This document shows positions 18,536-26,791 of a DNA stretch of 64,000 nucleotides, one piece after another. How positions within the stretch are numbered: the stretch's first letter is position 1; each line of letters opens with the position of its first letter. The position numbers and the translations under genes are program-made. The notes beneath the pieces are model-generated. The model did no database searches. It saw only the letters and a list, made by a program, of their open reading frames with translations, and had not been told where the DNA came from. This DNA comes from Pseudolysobacter sp964466115 (GTDB lineage Bacteria > Pseudomonadota > Gammaproteobacteria > Xanthomonadales > Rhodanobacteraceae): the NCBI GenBank assembly GCA_964466115.1, contig CAYXMH010000003.1, positions 1-64,000 on the forward strand, given 5' to 3'.

Positions 18536-19756
18536 TTAGATGAATGATTTGCACATGGCGCCAGAGCGCTCGGCAATAAGCTGCGTCAATGAGCGCGCCA
18601 ATGCCAATTTAGAGGTCGCCGGTAAATGTACGCCACCGCCTGGCCAGAATACGTGAAGTTCGTTGTGTTCCACTTCGAACCCGCGACCGGCACCAACCGG
18701 ATTGGCGGCAATCATGTCCAACTTCTTATTTGCCAGTTTTGCGCGGGCATGGTCTTCCAGAGCTTCGGTTTCAGCGGCAAATCCAACAAGAAACGGCCGT
18801 TTCGGCAACCCGGCGACATCCGCCAATATATCCGGGCATTGCGTCAGTATCAGATTAAGCGCAGCCCCGGTTTTTTTTAGTTTTTGCGCCGCCGCCTGCA
18901 CCGGCTGATAGTCGCTGACGGCCGCAGCGGATATAAAAATGTGGCTTTTATCGACATGTTGCATGATTGCCGATCGCATATCGGCACTATTACGTACGTT
19001 GATGCGGCTCACCACGCCGGAGGGCGTCGGCAAACTGACGGGACCGGCAATTAAAGTAACCGCAGCGCCTTGCTCCACGGCGGCTTGCGCCATGGCAAAC
19101 CCCATGCGCCCTGAACTGCGATTGCCAATAAACCGCACCGGGTCGATATCCTCAAAGGTAGGCCCGGCACTGACCAACACCGATTTGCGTTCAAGCCGCC
19201 TTGGGCCACGGCCTGCGATTACCGCCGCAATAATTTCCTCCGGCTCCAATAATCGCCCGGGCCCTACGTCTCCACAGGCTTGCTCGCCGATTGCCGGCCC
19301 TATGACCGCTACACCCCGCTCAGAAAGCGTTTTAAGGTTGTATTGGGTGGCCGGATGCGCCCACATCTGTTGGTTCATGGCGGGAGCCACCATGACCTTA
19401 GCGGCGCTGGCTAGACAAACCGTGCTAAGTAAGTCATCGGCACGCCCTTGCGCCAGCTTGGCAAGCATATCCGCCGAGGCCGGTGCAATCAGAAGCAATT
19501 GCGCCCAGCGCGCTAATTCGATATGGCTCATGGCCGCTTCCGCCGCTTCGTCCCACAAGCTCATCCGCACCGGATGGTGCGATAACGCTTGAAACGTTAG
19601 CGGTGTGACGAAACGAGCGGCATTTTCAGTCAACACCACGCGCACGTCCGCACCCGCCTCGCGCAAGCGCCGCACCAACTCGGCCGCTTTGTAAGCGGCT
19701 ATTCCGCCGCAAACCCCCAGCATTACTCGCCAATCTTGCAGCATCGAAACATTCAT
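18536..19756 (-). CDS. coaBC: Bifunctional phosphopantothenoylcysteine decarboxylase / phosphopantothenate--cysteine ligase
   Basis: Carries out two steps of coenzyme A synthesis. The N-terminal flavin-dependent decarboxylase (CoaC) shows GVCGGIAAYKAAELVRRL, the active-site SHIELARWA and the PAMNQQMW segment. The C-terminal ligase (CoaB) starts near VLVSAGPT, with NRSSGRMG and the AAAVSDY motif. The start is uncertain: TTG 19786, ATG 19756 and ATG 19744 are all in frame without a good ribosome site, and only the last two give family-like N-termini. It is divergent from radC and upstream of dut. Confidence 0.95.
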   Translation of the reverse strand: MNVSMLQDWRVMLGVCGGIAAYKAAELVRRLREAGADVRVVLTENAARFVTPLTFQALSHHPVRMSLWDEAAEAAMSHIELARWAQLLLIAPASADMLAKLAQGRADDLLSTVCLASAAKVMVAPAMNQQMWAHPATQYNLKTLSERGVAVIGPAIGEQACGDVGPGRLLEPEEIIAAVIAGRGPRRLERKSVLVSAGPTFEDIDPVRFIGNRSSGRMGFAMAQAAVEQGAAVTLIAGPVSLPTPSGVVSRINVRNSADMRSAIMQHVDKSHIFISAAAVSDYQPVQAAAQKLKKTGAALNLILTQCPDILADVAGLPKRPFLVGFAAETEALEDHARAKLANKKLDMIAANPVGAGRGFEVEHNELHVFWPGGGVHLPATSKLALARSLTQLIAERSGAMCKSFI

Positions 19757-19875
19757 GTAGGAAATGGCCGACCGAAAATCGAGCAAATAGCTTACCGGAA
19801 TTTAAGCCGATATCGGTTGTATTCGGAGCGGAATCGACCTTAGCCTTGAATACAGCCGCACGATATGAACCGCCT

Positions 19876-20550
19876 ATGAGCATTCGAGACTGGCCAGCAC
19901 TGGAGCGGCCGCGTGAAAAACTGGTGAGCCTTGGCGCCCATCGTTTATCCAATGCCGAGCTATTGGCCCTCTTCTTGGGCTGCGGCAGACACGGACAAAA
20001 CGCCGTGGAGACTGGCCGGGAAATTTTATCCGCCCAAGGCGGGCTTAAGCGCTTACTCGATACCGACCCGGTGGAGCTGATTCGCGTCAAAGGGCTTGGA
20101 ATGGCGGTGGTTTGTCGGTTGTTGGCCGGTTTAGAAGTGGGTCGGCGTTATCTCGGGGAAACGCTGCAACGCGAAGAGGCCTTCTCAGAGCCTTCGGCTT
20201 GCGCGGCTTATTTACAGGCTCAACTCGCCCATTATCCTTATGAGGTATTCGCTTGCTTGTTCCTCGATAACCACCACCGTGTCATCGCATTTGAAGAGTT
20301 GTTTCGCGGATCGGTCCTAAACGCTAGCGTCCACCCGCGCGAAGTGGTGCGTCGCTGCCTCGTACATAACGCTACCGGATTGATTTTCGCCCACAATCAT
20401 CCCTCGGGGATGAGCGAACCAAGCCCGGCCGATCGCGTCATCACGGAACAATTGCAGCAAGCCCTGGCATTAATAGAAGTACGGGTTTTGGACCACTTTA
20501 TTATCGGTCGTGGCAGCACCACATCGATGGCGCAATTGGGTTGGTTATAA
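19876..20550 (+). CDS. radC: RadC-family JAB/MPN-domain protein
   Basis: 224 residues. An N-terminal helix-hairpin-helix-like region (LSNAELLALFLGCG, then KGLGMAVV) is followed by a JAMM metalloprotease-like domain with the EELF, HPREVV and HNHPSG-x7-SPAD zinc-binding pattern, all key residues present. The cellular role of RadC is unsettled; classical repair function is doubtful. The start is MSIRDWP at 19876, as in the family, not the upstream TTG at 19846. It is divergent from coaBC. Confidence 0.92.
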   Translation: MSIRDWPALERPREKLVSLGAHRLSNAELLALFLGCGRHGQNAVETGREILSAQGGLKRLLDTDPVELIRVKGLGMAVVCRLLAGLEVGRRYLGETLQREEAFSEPSACAAYLQAQLAHYPYEVFACLFLDNHHRVIAFEELFRGSVLNASVHPREVVRRCLVHNATGLIFAHNHPSGMSEPSPADRVITEQLQQALALIEVRVLDHFIIGRGSTTSMAQLGWL

Positions 20551-20629
20551 CGCGAAACGGCTGGCCGCCACGCCTGCGTTCCCAGCTATACTTACGACCC
20601 ACCAACGAATAACGCCGGCGCCGCTTGTA

Positions 20630-21700
20630 GTGATACTCGGATTTCCAAAAACATTTCCTCCCGATGCCATTGAAGCCCATGTGCCCGATGCGGGTCGAGC
20701 GCGCGCATTGGTACGTGAGCGAACCCCAGCACTGCTAGACCTGCTCGAGCGCCGGCGCCGCCAGCTCGCCCCACAACTCGCCAGTGCATCCGAAGATTTA
20801 AAAACCCGTGTCGAAGATGCGATCTTAATCGCCTTTTGCCGGCTGGCGTTTCGCCATGGATCGTGGGGTTCGGATTTTCACGCCTATCATAACGAAAACC
20901 ACATTCTTGAAATCTTGGATACGCGCATCGATCGTTTGATTGAAACGATCGGTATTGCGGCGTTGCCCTTGTGCGATTGGCTGTTACTGGAATTGTTTGC
21001 CGCTTGTCATGATTTACGCCAACGTGAAATGCCGGAGTTTGCGGCAGGCGTAGGCAGCAATGAGCGCGCCAGCATCGAAGAAGCGTTTCGCATTCTAAAG
21101 GTGTGCGGCTTTGAACCCACTCATCAAGCCAATATCTTCCAGGCATTGGAATTGATGATCGCCGGATCCACCTTCGACGCTCGCCCCGCGGCATCGGTGC
21201 TGGAATACAACTCGGCGGAACTGGTGCACAGCGGAGGTGCGTTGGCGCTTAAGCTCGATCAAAAACTGGACAAACACTCCCCCGATTGGCGCAGCCATGC
21301 CCACCTGCCGCACGCATTGGAATTAGCCTTGATTGCTGCGGACCTTGATACCGCCAATGTCGCCGAACCGTTTGCGCTATTCGCTGCCAGTGCCGAAAAT
21401 CTATGCCGCGAACGCGAAATGCGCAGCCACCGGCAATTCAATGAAGCCGCCTCGGCGCAACCGGTTTTGCAATTTCTCACCGAAGGGCAGGAAAGCTTTT
21501 TCTTTGAACTGCATCGCTTTAATTCCGATGTCGGGCGCGCCGCGTTCGAGCACAATAAGCTCGCCAATGCCCCTAAGTTACAAACCTTATGCCGTAAATT
21601 GCGTGAGCGCGTCGCCGAATCCGGCCCGCCACGCAGCGGCAATCAAGTGCTGGAATGCTATCGTGCGGCGTTGTCTGATACGGAATCAAACGCAGACTGA
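20630..21700 (+). CDS. HD-domain / cyclic-nucleotide-phosphodiesterase-like protein
   Basis: No named family was recognised. From the GTG at 20630 the protein has 356 residues. AYHNENH (about 85-91) recalls the YHN-x-x-H signature of class I cyclic-nucleotide phosphodiesterases, followed by CHD (about 126-128) in a hydrophobic helix and a later AADLD, giving the H...HD...D ligand set of the HD superfamily. The second His that follows HD in true PDEs is not evident. The frame is open upstream to a GTG at 20510, inside radC; the start is uncertain. It follows radC on the same strand. A metal-dependent phosphohydrolase is the best guess. Confidence 0.6.
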   Translation: MILGFPKTFPPDAIEAHVPDAGRARALVRERTPALLDLLERRRRQLAPQLASASEDLKTRVEDAILIAFCRLAFRHGSWGSDFHAYHNENHILEILDTRIDRLIETIGIAALPLCDWLLLELFAACHDLRQREMPEFAAGVGSNERASIEEAFRILKVCGFEPTHQANIFQALELMIAGSTFDARPAASVLEYNSAELVHSGGALALKLDQKLDKHSPDWRSHAHLPHALELALIAADLDTANVAEPFALFAASAENLCREREMRSHRQFNEAASAQPVLQFLTEGQESFFFELHRFNSDVGRAAFEHNKLANAPKLQTLCRKLRERVAESGPPRSGNQVLECYRAALSDTESNAD

Positions 21701-22073
21701 GATAGAATTCGAGCCCACTGCCTTTGAATTTATGCACAATCGCACACGGGGGTGCGAGCCCCAAGAACCGATTTTGTAACCCTTGGCTTCTATCAGCTTA
21801 AGTGTTTGAATTAAAATGAATTAATCTTCCTAGCACAACTTCGCACAAATAAAAAATATTCGTATGGCCAACCACTTGGCGCACCTTCCAAAAGAATTAC
21901 CAACAAAGTTATCCACAGGCTCTGATCGCAACAAGCACATTTTTTTCTGGAATTTATTGCCATGTTTCTGAACGCATGCGTGCAATGGCCGATGCAAAAA
22001 AGATTTTCGCGATCGCTTTTTTGCGCATTAAACCAACACCCAATCCTTAAAGCCCGTTTTTTTGAGATGCCCA
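21701..22073. other. Non-coding stretch before argS
   Basis: About 370 bp without a convincing gene. It is AT-rich from about 21790 on. A TCGCAC/GTGCGA hairpin (21740-21757) lies about 40 bp after the HD-like gene and may help end its transcript. A DnaA-box sequence occurs at 21909-21917. No clear -35/-10 pair or riboswitch fold was recognised. Confidence 0.5.
21909..21917 (+). promoter_or_regulatory. Perfect DnaA-box sequence
   Basis: TTATCCACA matches the strong DnaA-box consensus and lies in AT-rich non-coding DNA about 155 bp before argS. Only one such box was noticed here, so this is not an origin; a DnaA-responsive or titration site, or chance, are the options. Confidence 0.3.
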
Positions 22074-23759
22074 GTGAAACAACATCTACGTGAATTATTA
22101 TTGCAATCGCTCAATGAGCTGAAGCTTCGCAATGTATGCCCGGCCGACGCACAGCCGAGCTTTGTCATCGAACGCACGCGCAGTAAGGAACATGGCGATT
22201 TCGCGGCCAATATGGCGCTGAATTTGGCTAAGCTCGCGGGGCGCAAACCGCGCGAATTGGCAGACATGCTAGTAGCGGCAATGCCTGCGTCCCCCACCAT
22301 CGCGAAAATCGAAATCGCGGGTCCCGGATTCATCAATTTTTTTCTTAGCGGTGCCGCCTATCAAAACGAGGTGCGTGCGATTCTAACGTTGGGTTCCGAA
22401 TACGGTCGTAGCAATGCCGGTGCGGGCAGCAAGACGCAGGTCGAATTCGTTTCAGCCAATCCGACCGGACCCTTGCATGTCGGCCACGGCCGCGGTGCGG
22501 CAGTTGGCGATTGTCTGGCACGTTTACTTCAAGCCACCGGCTGGCAGGTTACGCGGGAGTTTTACTACAACGATGCCGGCCAACAAATTAATAACCTGGC
22601 GCTGTCGGTGCAAGCGCGCTGCAACATGATCGAGCCAAATGAACCTGGCTGGCCCACGGACGGCTACCAAGGCGAATATATTCGCGAGGTCGCCCGCGCT
22701 TATCTCGCCGGCGACACGGTCGAGGCGGACGGCAAACGCCAACGCGGCGCGGCCGACCCAAACAACCTGGACGCCATCCGCAGCTTCGCGGTTGCCTATT
22801 TGCGCCACGAACAAGATTTGGACTTACGTGCGTTTGGCGTCGTATTCGATACCTATTACTTGGAATCTTCGCTGTACGCCGAGGGTCGGGTGGAGCAAAC
22901 CGTCGCCGGTTTAGTCGCCAAAGGACATACGTTCGAACAAGACGGCGCACTGTGGCTGCGCACCACGGACTTCGGTGATGACAAGGACCGGGTCATGCGC
23001 AAATCCGACGGCGCTTTCACCTATTTCGTGCCGGATATCGCCTACCACGTCAGCAAGTGGGAGCGCGGCTATCGGCGCGCCATCAACGAGCAAGGCGCCG
23101 ATCATCACAGCACCATCACGCGTGTGCGCGCGGGTTTGCAAGCCTTGGAGCTTAATATTCCGAAAGGCTGGCCGGAATACGTGTTACACCAGATGGTGAC
23201 GGTGATGCGCGGCGGCGAGGAAGTGAAGCTGTCCAAGCGCGCCGGCAGTTATGTCACTTTGCGTGACTTGATTGATGAGGTCGGGCGCGACGCGACACGC
23301 TATTTTCTCATCGCACGCAAACCCGATTCGCAATTGGTGTTCGATATCGACCTGGCGCGCTCGCAATCCAACGACAATCCGGTGTATTACATCCAATACG
23401 CGCATGCGCGCGTCTGCAGTGTATTGCGTCAACTTAAGGATCGCGGCCTGAGCTTTAATCGCGACAACGGCCTGCTACATTTGCAGGCGCTCGACAACGA
23501 ACACGAACAAACACTCATGCGAGAATTGTCGCGCTACCCCGAGCTGATCGAGATCGCAGCGCAAAATCTTGAGCCGCATTTACTGGCGCAATATCTGCGC
23601 GACCTTGCTTACGCCTTGCACACTTGGTATCACGCGCATCAATTTATTGTGGAGGAAACGGATTTGCGCGATGCTCGTTTGACATTGGCGCTGGCTACGC
23701 GCCAAGTGCTGGCGAACGGTTTGGATCTTTTAGGCTTATCTGCCCCGGAGAGCATGTGA
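22074..23759 (+). CDS. argS: Arginine--tRNA ligase
   Basis: Charges tRNA-Arg. The 561-residue class Ia enzyme has an N-terminal additional domain, HIGH-type motif in NPTGPLHVGHGRGA, KLSKRAG as the KMSKS counterpart and a C-terminal DALR anticodon-binding domain. The GTG at 22074 (VKQHLREL) matches family N-termini and has GAGA 7 nt upstream; the TTG at 22062 is less likely. Its stop overlaps the start of the SPOR gene. Confidence 0.96.
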   Translation: MKQHLRELLLQSLNELKLRNVCPADAQPSFVIERTRSKEHGDFAANMALNLAKLAGRKPRELADMLVAAMPASPTIAKIEIAGPGFINFFLSGAAYQNEVRAILTLGSEYGRSNAGAGSKTQVEFVSANPTGPLHVGHGRGAAVGDCLARLLQATGWQVTREFYYNDAGQQINNLALSVQARCNMIEPNEPGWPTDGYQGEYIREVARAYLAGDTVEADGKRQRGAADPNNLDAIRSFAVAYLRHEQDLDLRAFGVVFDTYYLESSLYAEGRVEQTVAGLVAKGHTFEQDGALWLRTTDFGDDKDRVMRKSDGAFTYFVPDIAYHVSKWERGYRRAINEQGADHHSTITRVRAGLQALELNIPKGWPEYVLHQMVTVMRGGEEVKLSKRAGSYVTLRDLIDEVGRDATRYFLIARKPDSQLVFDIDLARSQSNDNPVYYIQYAHARVCSVLRQLKDRGLSFNRDNGLLHLQALDNEHEQTLMRELSRYPELIEIAAQNLEPHLLAQYLRDLAYALHTWYHAHQFIVEETDLRDARLTLALATRQVLANGLDLLGLSAPESM

Positions 23760-24391
23760 TGGCGGCAAAACGCAGCAAACAAGCCACACGCGGCCCAACT
23801 CGCCCCTCTTGGCCGGCGTGGGTGTGGATTGGCCTTGGTATGGTGTTGGGAATGGCGGTAATGGCGGCGGTGTTGTGGAAAGACTGGGCGCCGATGTTGC
23901 GCAAGAAAAACTTGCCGCAACCAAACCCCGAAGCCACGGCGCCGCGCGAAACCGAGCCCGCATTGGCCGATGAGAACGGCAAGCCGCGCGACAGCACCAA
24001 GAGCAATGGCGGCCGCAAAAGCTACGATTTCTACAGCGTGCTGCCGGAAATGGAAGTGGTTATCCCGGATGCCGAGTTGTCCGCCAAAGCGCGCGCCGAA
24101 GCGGCTAAACAAGCCGCGAATCAGAATCAGGCTGCTGCACCCGCTCCCGAAACCGGCGTGAGGTATTTGTTGCAAACGGGGTCTTACCCCGACGCCAAAG
24201 CGGCCGATGAAACCAAAGCCAAACTCGCCTTGCTTGGTTTTGTTGCCCGCGTGCAGCCGGTTACGATCGACAACAAAACCTGGCACCGCGTTCGGGTTGG
24301 CCCGTATGCGAGCGCCAGTGAACTGGAAGCCGCAAAGAAGTCATTGGCTGAAAACGGCATTAATGCGATCGCACTGAAGGAAACGAAGTAG
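23759..24391 (+). CDS. FtsN-like SPOR-domain membrane protein
   Basis: 210 residues: a short basic cytoplasmic tail, one membrane helix (about 18-40), a Pro/Ala/Glu-rich periplasmic linker with YDFYSVLPEMEV (the usual SPOR-protein motif) and a C-terminal SPOR domain (about 135-208) that binds denuded septal peptidoglycan. The likely role is cell division, as for FtsN. It starts at an ATG overlapping the argS stop (TGATG). An argS-SPOR gene pair is typical of gammaproteobacteria. Confidence 0.9.
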   Translation: MAAKRSKQATRGPTRPSWPAWVWIGLGMVLGMAVMAAVLWKDWAPMLRKKNLPQPNPEATAPRETEPALADENGKPRDSTKSNGGRKSYDFYSVLPEMEVVIPDAELSAKARAEAAKQAANQNQAAAPAPETGVRYLLQTGSYPDAKAADETKAKLALLGFVARVQPVTIDNKTWHRVRVGPYASASELEAAKKSLAENGINAIALKETK

Positions 24392-24450
24392 CACTGAGCC
24401 TTATCGCTTACTCATTTGCGATAAAATCGCATAGGTGGCATCGCGAAACC

Positions 24451-24482
24451 CGTTCACCCTGAGCTTGGTCGTTGGGTGAACG
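24451..24482. repeat. REP-like hairpin element
   Basis: CGTTCACCC and GGGTGAACG form a perfect 9-bp stem around GAGCTTGGTCG-type sequence. It belongs with the GAGC(C/T)TGTCGAAG repeats elsewhere in the window and lies between convergent genes, where it may also act as a terminator. Confidence 0.6.
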
Positions 24483-24518
24483 GAAACAGGCGTTTCTACA
24501 TAACAAACACACCGTTGG

Positions 24519-25817
24519 CTATTCAAAGCTGTCGCTGTAAAGAATATCCGAAGTCAATTTCGAAACCGTACCGCCGGCAAAAGTCACGTATAAATTGCCC
24601 GCCTCATCCTCGCCAAACCCATAAATGGACGAACTGGACAGGCCGGTATCCAATTGCCCGCCGCTGTCCCAGGTGCTGCCTGTGGCGTCGGCGTACCAAA
24701 GCGTCCCCGAGCAGGAATCCCCATAAAAATACGTGCCGCGCATCTGGCCGATGGCCCCGCGATAAACGAAACCGCCTGTAACAGCACAACCAACACCATG
24801 GCCGTATTCGATAACCGGCGCATAGGTCGATGTCGTTGCCGGGCACGTGGTCCCGCTGCCCGCGGTATCCTTGTAATGACGCCCCTCGCAGCGGCTCCAG
24901 CCGTAATCACGGCCACCCGTCGTACCACCCGCATGAACATCGATTTCTTCATACGAATCTTGGCCCACATCGCCAATGATCAGATCGTGGGTTAAACGAT
25001 CGAAGCTAAAGCGCCAAGGGTTACGAAAGCCGTGGTCCCAAATTTCATCGCAGGTGTTGCTGGTGCCAACATGCGGATTCGATGCCGGAATGGAATATTG
25101 TGCCGGAGAGATTCCCGATGAGGCACACATATCGGCCGTGACGGAACCGCCGCGATTGTCCACATCCAAGCGCAATATTTTCCCTAGCAGGAAATAATTC
25201 ACGCCGCCACCCGGGGTGCACGAACTGCCGCTGGTCGCCGGTTTTTTCCACAAACATTCGGCGAAGTGATACGGATTGTCCTGCGCGCCGCTGTCTCCCA
25301 TCGACCAATAAAGATAACCATCGTTACCAAAATGGATGTCGCCGCCGTTGTGGTTGTCGGCAAGATCCGGCACGCGCGCCACTAGCGTACAAGAGGGATT
25401 CGCCACATCCGACGTTAGGCTCGGGACGGTGCAGCGAGCGATTGCTTGATCCGGTTCCGCACCCAATTGCGGATCACCGCTCGGTCGCGTGTAAGCGATA
25501 TAGAACTCGTCATTGTGCGCCTGCGCTGCTTTTCCAAAATTCGGGTGGAAGGCCAATCCCAACAAACCGCTCTCGCTCACAGTGGTTGCTGAAACGGTAA
25601 GAAACGGCGTAGTCAATAATGCGTCATTTTTAACGACTCGAATTACGCCACCTTTCTGCACGATAAAAAGTCGCCCGCTGCCGTCGTGCGGAGCGCGCAA
25701 TGCAACCGGCTCAGAATAAGTTCCCGCTATGGGAGTCAACGCAAGATCCGTTGGTAAAGCCGCCGCTGCCGTTACTGAAACCATGGTCAACGCAAATAAA
25801 CATCTATACATCCGCAC
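24519..25817 (-). CDS. Secreted PQQ-dependent sugar dehydrogenase-like protein
   Basis: 432 residues with a signal peptide (about 1-20) and a six-bladed beta-propeller of the soluble glucose/aldose dehydrogenase (GSDH) family: the early PVALRAPHDGSGRLFIV, NHNGGDIHFG and YWSMGDSGAQDNP stretches are typical of its calcium/PQQ site. Likely oxidises an aldose or related sugar outside the cytoplasm. The C-terminus ends ILYSDSFE, like the short DGFE-type tails seen on many secreted proteins of this order. The GTG at 25817 has GGAG 7 nt upstream and is preferred over ATG at 25811. Confidence 0.85.
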   Translation of the reverse strand: MRMYRCLFALTMVSVTAAAALPTDLALTPIAGTYSEPVALRAPHDGSGRLFIVQKGGVIRVVKNDALLTTPFLTVSATTVSESGLLGLAFHPNFGKAAQAHNDEFYIAYTRPSGDPQLGAEPDQAIARCTVPSLTSDVANPSCTLVARVPDLADNHNGGDIHFGNDGYLYWSMGDSGAQDNPYHFAECLWKKPATSGSSCTPGGGVNYFLLGKILRLDVDNRGGSVTADMCASSGISPAQYSIPASNPHVGTSNTCDEIWDHGFRNPWRFSFDRLTHDLIIGDVGQDSYEEIDVHAGGTTGGRDYGWSRCEGRHYKDTAGSGTTCPATTSTYAPVIEYGHGVGCAVTGGFVYRGAIGQMRGTYFYGDSCSGTLWYADATGSTWDSGGQLDTGLSSSSIYGFGEDEAGNLYVTFAGGTVSKLTSDILYSDSFE

Positions 25818-25872
25818 GAGTTTTCTCCCACTAAATAACCCTGTTGGTTGTTATATCACAACGATTGTTTTG

Positions 25873-26745
25873 CTAATGTTTACTGGACCGCTTTAACCGT
25901 ATCAGGGCGGAAATATCCTCAGCGCCATGCCCTTGTGCCATCAACCGAGCATAGTCGTCCAAAGAGCGTTCAATAACGCTGCGATCGGTACCGGCGGCAA
26001 CTGCCAACTCACGCACAATTTTCAAATCCTTGTGCAATAACGCGACCTTGAAGCCTACGGAAAACTCATTGCGCAGCATCGTTGCACCGCGTTTGTCCAA
26101 GAACCAGTTACCGGCAGCGCCGGCGGCCAACGTCGGCAAAAGAACGCCGGGCTCCAAACCAAGCTTCTCACTCAAGGCCAAACCTTCACACACCGCCTGG
26201 GCAATGCCAGCAACCAACACCTGATTAACCGCCTTGGTGTTTTGCCCAGCGCCACTACCCCCCATGTGCGTAACGCGCAAGGCATAGGTTTCAAGCACCG
26301 GCCGCACCCATGCAAGCGTTGCGGCATTGCCGCCAACCATAATCGACAATTTACCGCCTTTTGCGCCCTCAACGCCGCCTGACACCGGCGCATCGAGGAA
26401 ATCCCCGCCAACAGCCGCCATGAGAGCCTGAGCTTTTCGCGCCGTTGCGGAGGAAACCGTTGAGTGGTCGATGACCACCATACCGGCTTTGCCCTGCGCG
26501 GCGATGGCGCGCGTCACATCCAGTACATCGGCATCGGCCGAAACGCAAAGCACGATGACGTTGCACAGATCGACCAAATCCTTGGTGGCGGCAACTGCTG
26601 CCACTCCCAGCTCCGCCGCCAACGTCTGCGCCTTGATCGCGGTTCGATTGCACACGGCACGCAGTAGCGAAGCGCGATGAAGATGGTGCGCCATTGGTTC
26701 GCCCATGGCGCCCAAACCGATAAATCCAACGGACAGTGGGGTCAT
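25873..26745 (-). CDS. NAD(P)-dependent beta-hydroxyacid dehydrogenase
   Basis: 290 residues of the 3-hydroxyisobutyrate dehydrogenase / tartronate-semialdehyde reductase family. GFIGLGAMGEPMA is the Rossmann dinucleotide loop, DAPVSGGVEGAKGGKL the substrate loop, and the Lys in GQNTKAVNQ the likely catalytic lysine. The substrate (3-hydroxyisobutyrate, tartronate semialdehyde or similar) cannot be told from sequence. Neighbours give no pathway clue. Confidence 0.88.
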   Translation of the reverse strand: MTPLSVGFIGLGAMGEPMAHHLHRASLLRAVCNRTAIKAQTLAAELGVAAVAATKDLVDLCNVIVLCVSADADVLDVTRAIAAQGKAGMVVIDHSTVSSATARKAQALMAAVGGDFLDAPVSGGVEGAKGGKLSIMVGGNAATLAWVRPVLETYALRVTHMGGSGAGQNTKAVNQVLVAGIAQAVCEGLALSEKLGLEPGVLLPTLAAGAAGNWFLDKRGATMLRNEFSVGFKVALLHKDLKIVRELAVAAGTDRSVIERSLDDYARLMAQGHGAEDISALIRLKRSSKH

Positions 26746-26791
26746 CCGATTTATGCTCCGCGCAGAACAGTTTCTGAGTCAGGGAAACGGC

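Noticed and set aside
18939..19592. 217-residue ORF on the plus strand
   Set aside because: Antisense shadow of coaBC, which has all its motifs.
23639..24286. 215-residue ORF on the minus strand
   Set aside because: Shadow of argS and the SPOR gene, rich in residues produced by reading GC-rich codons backwards.
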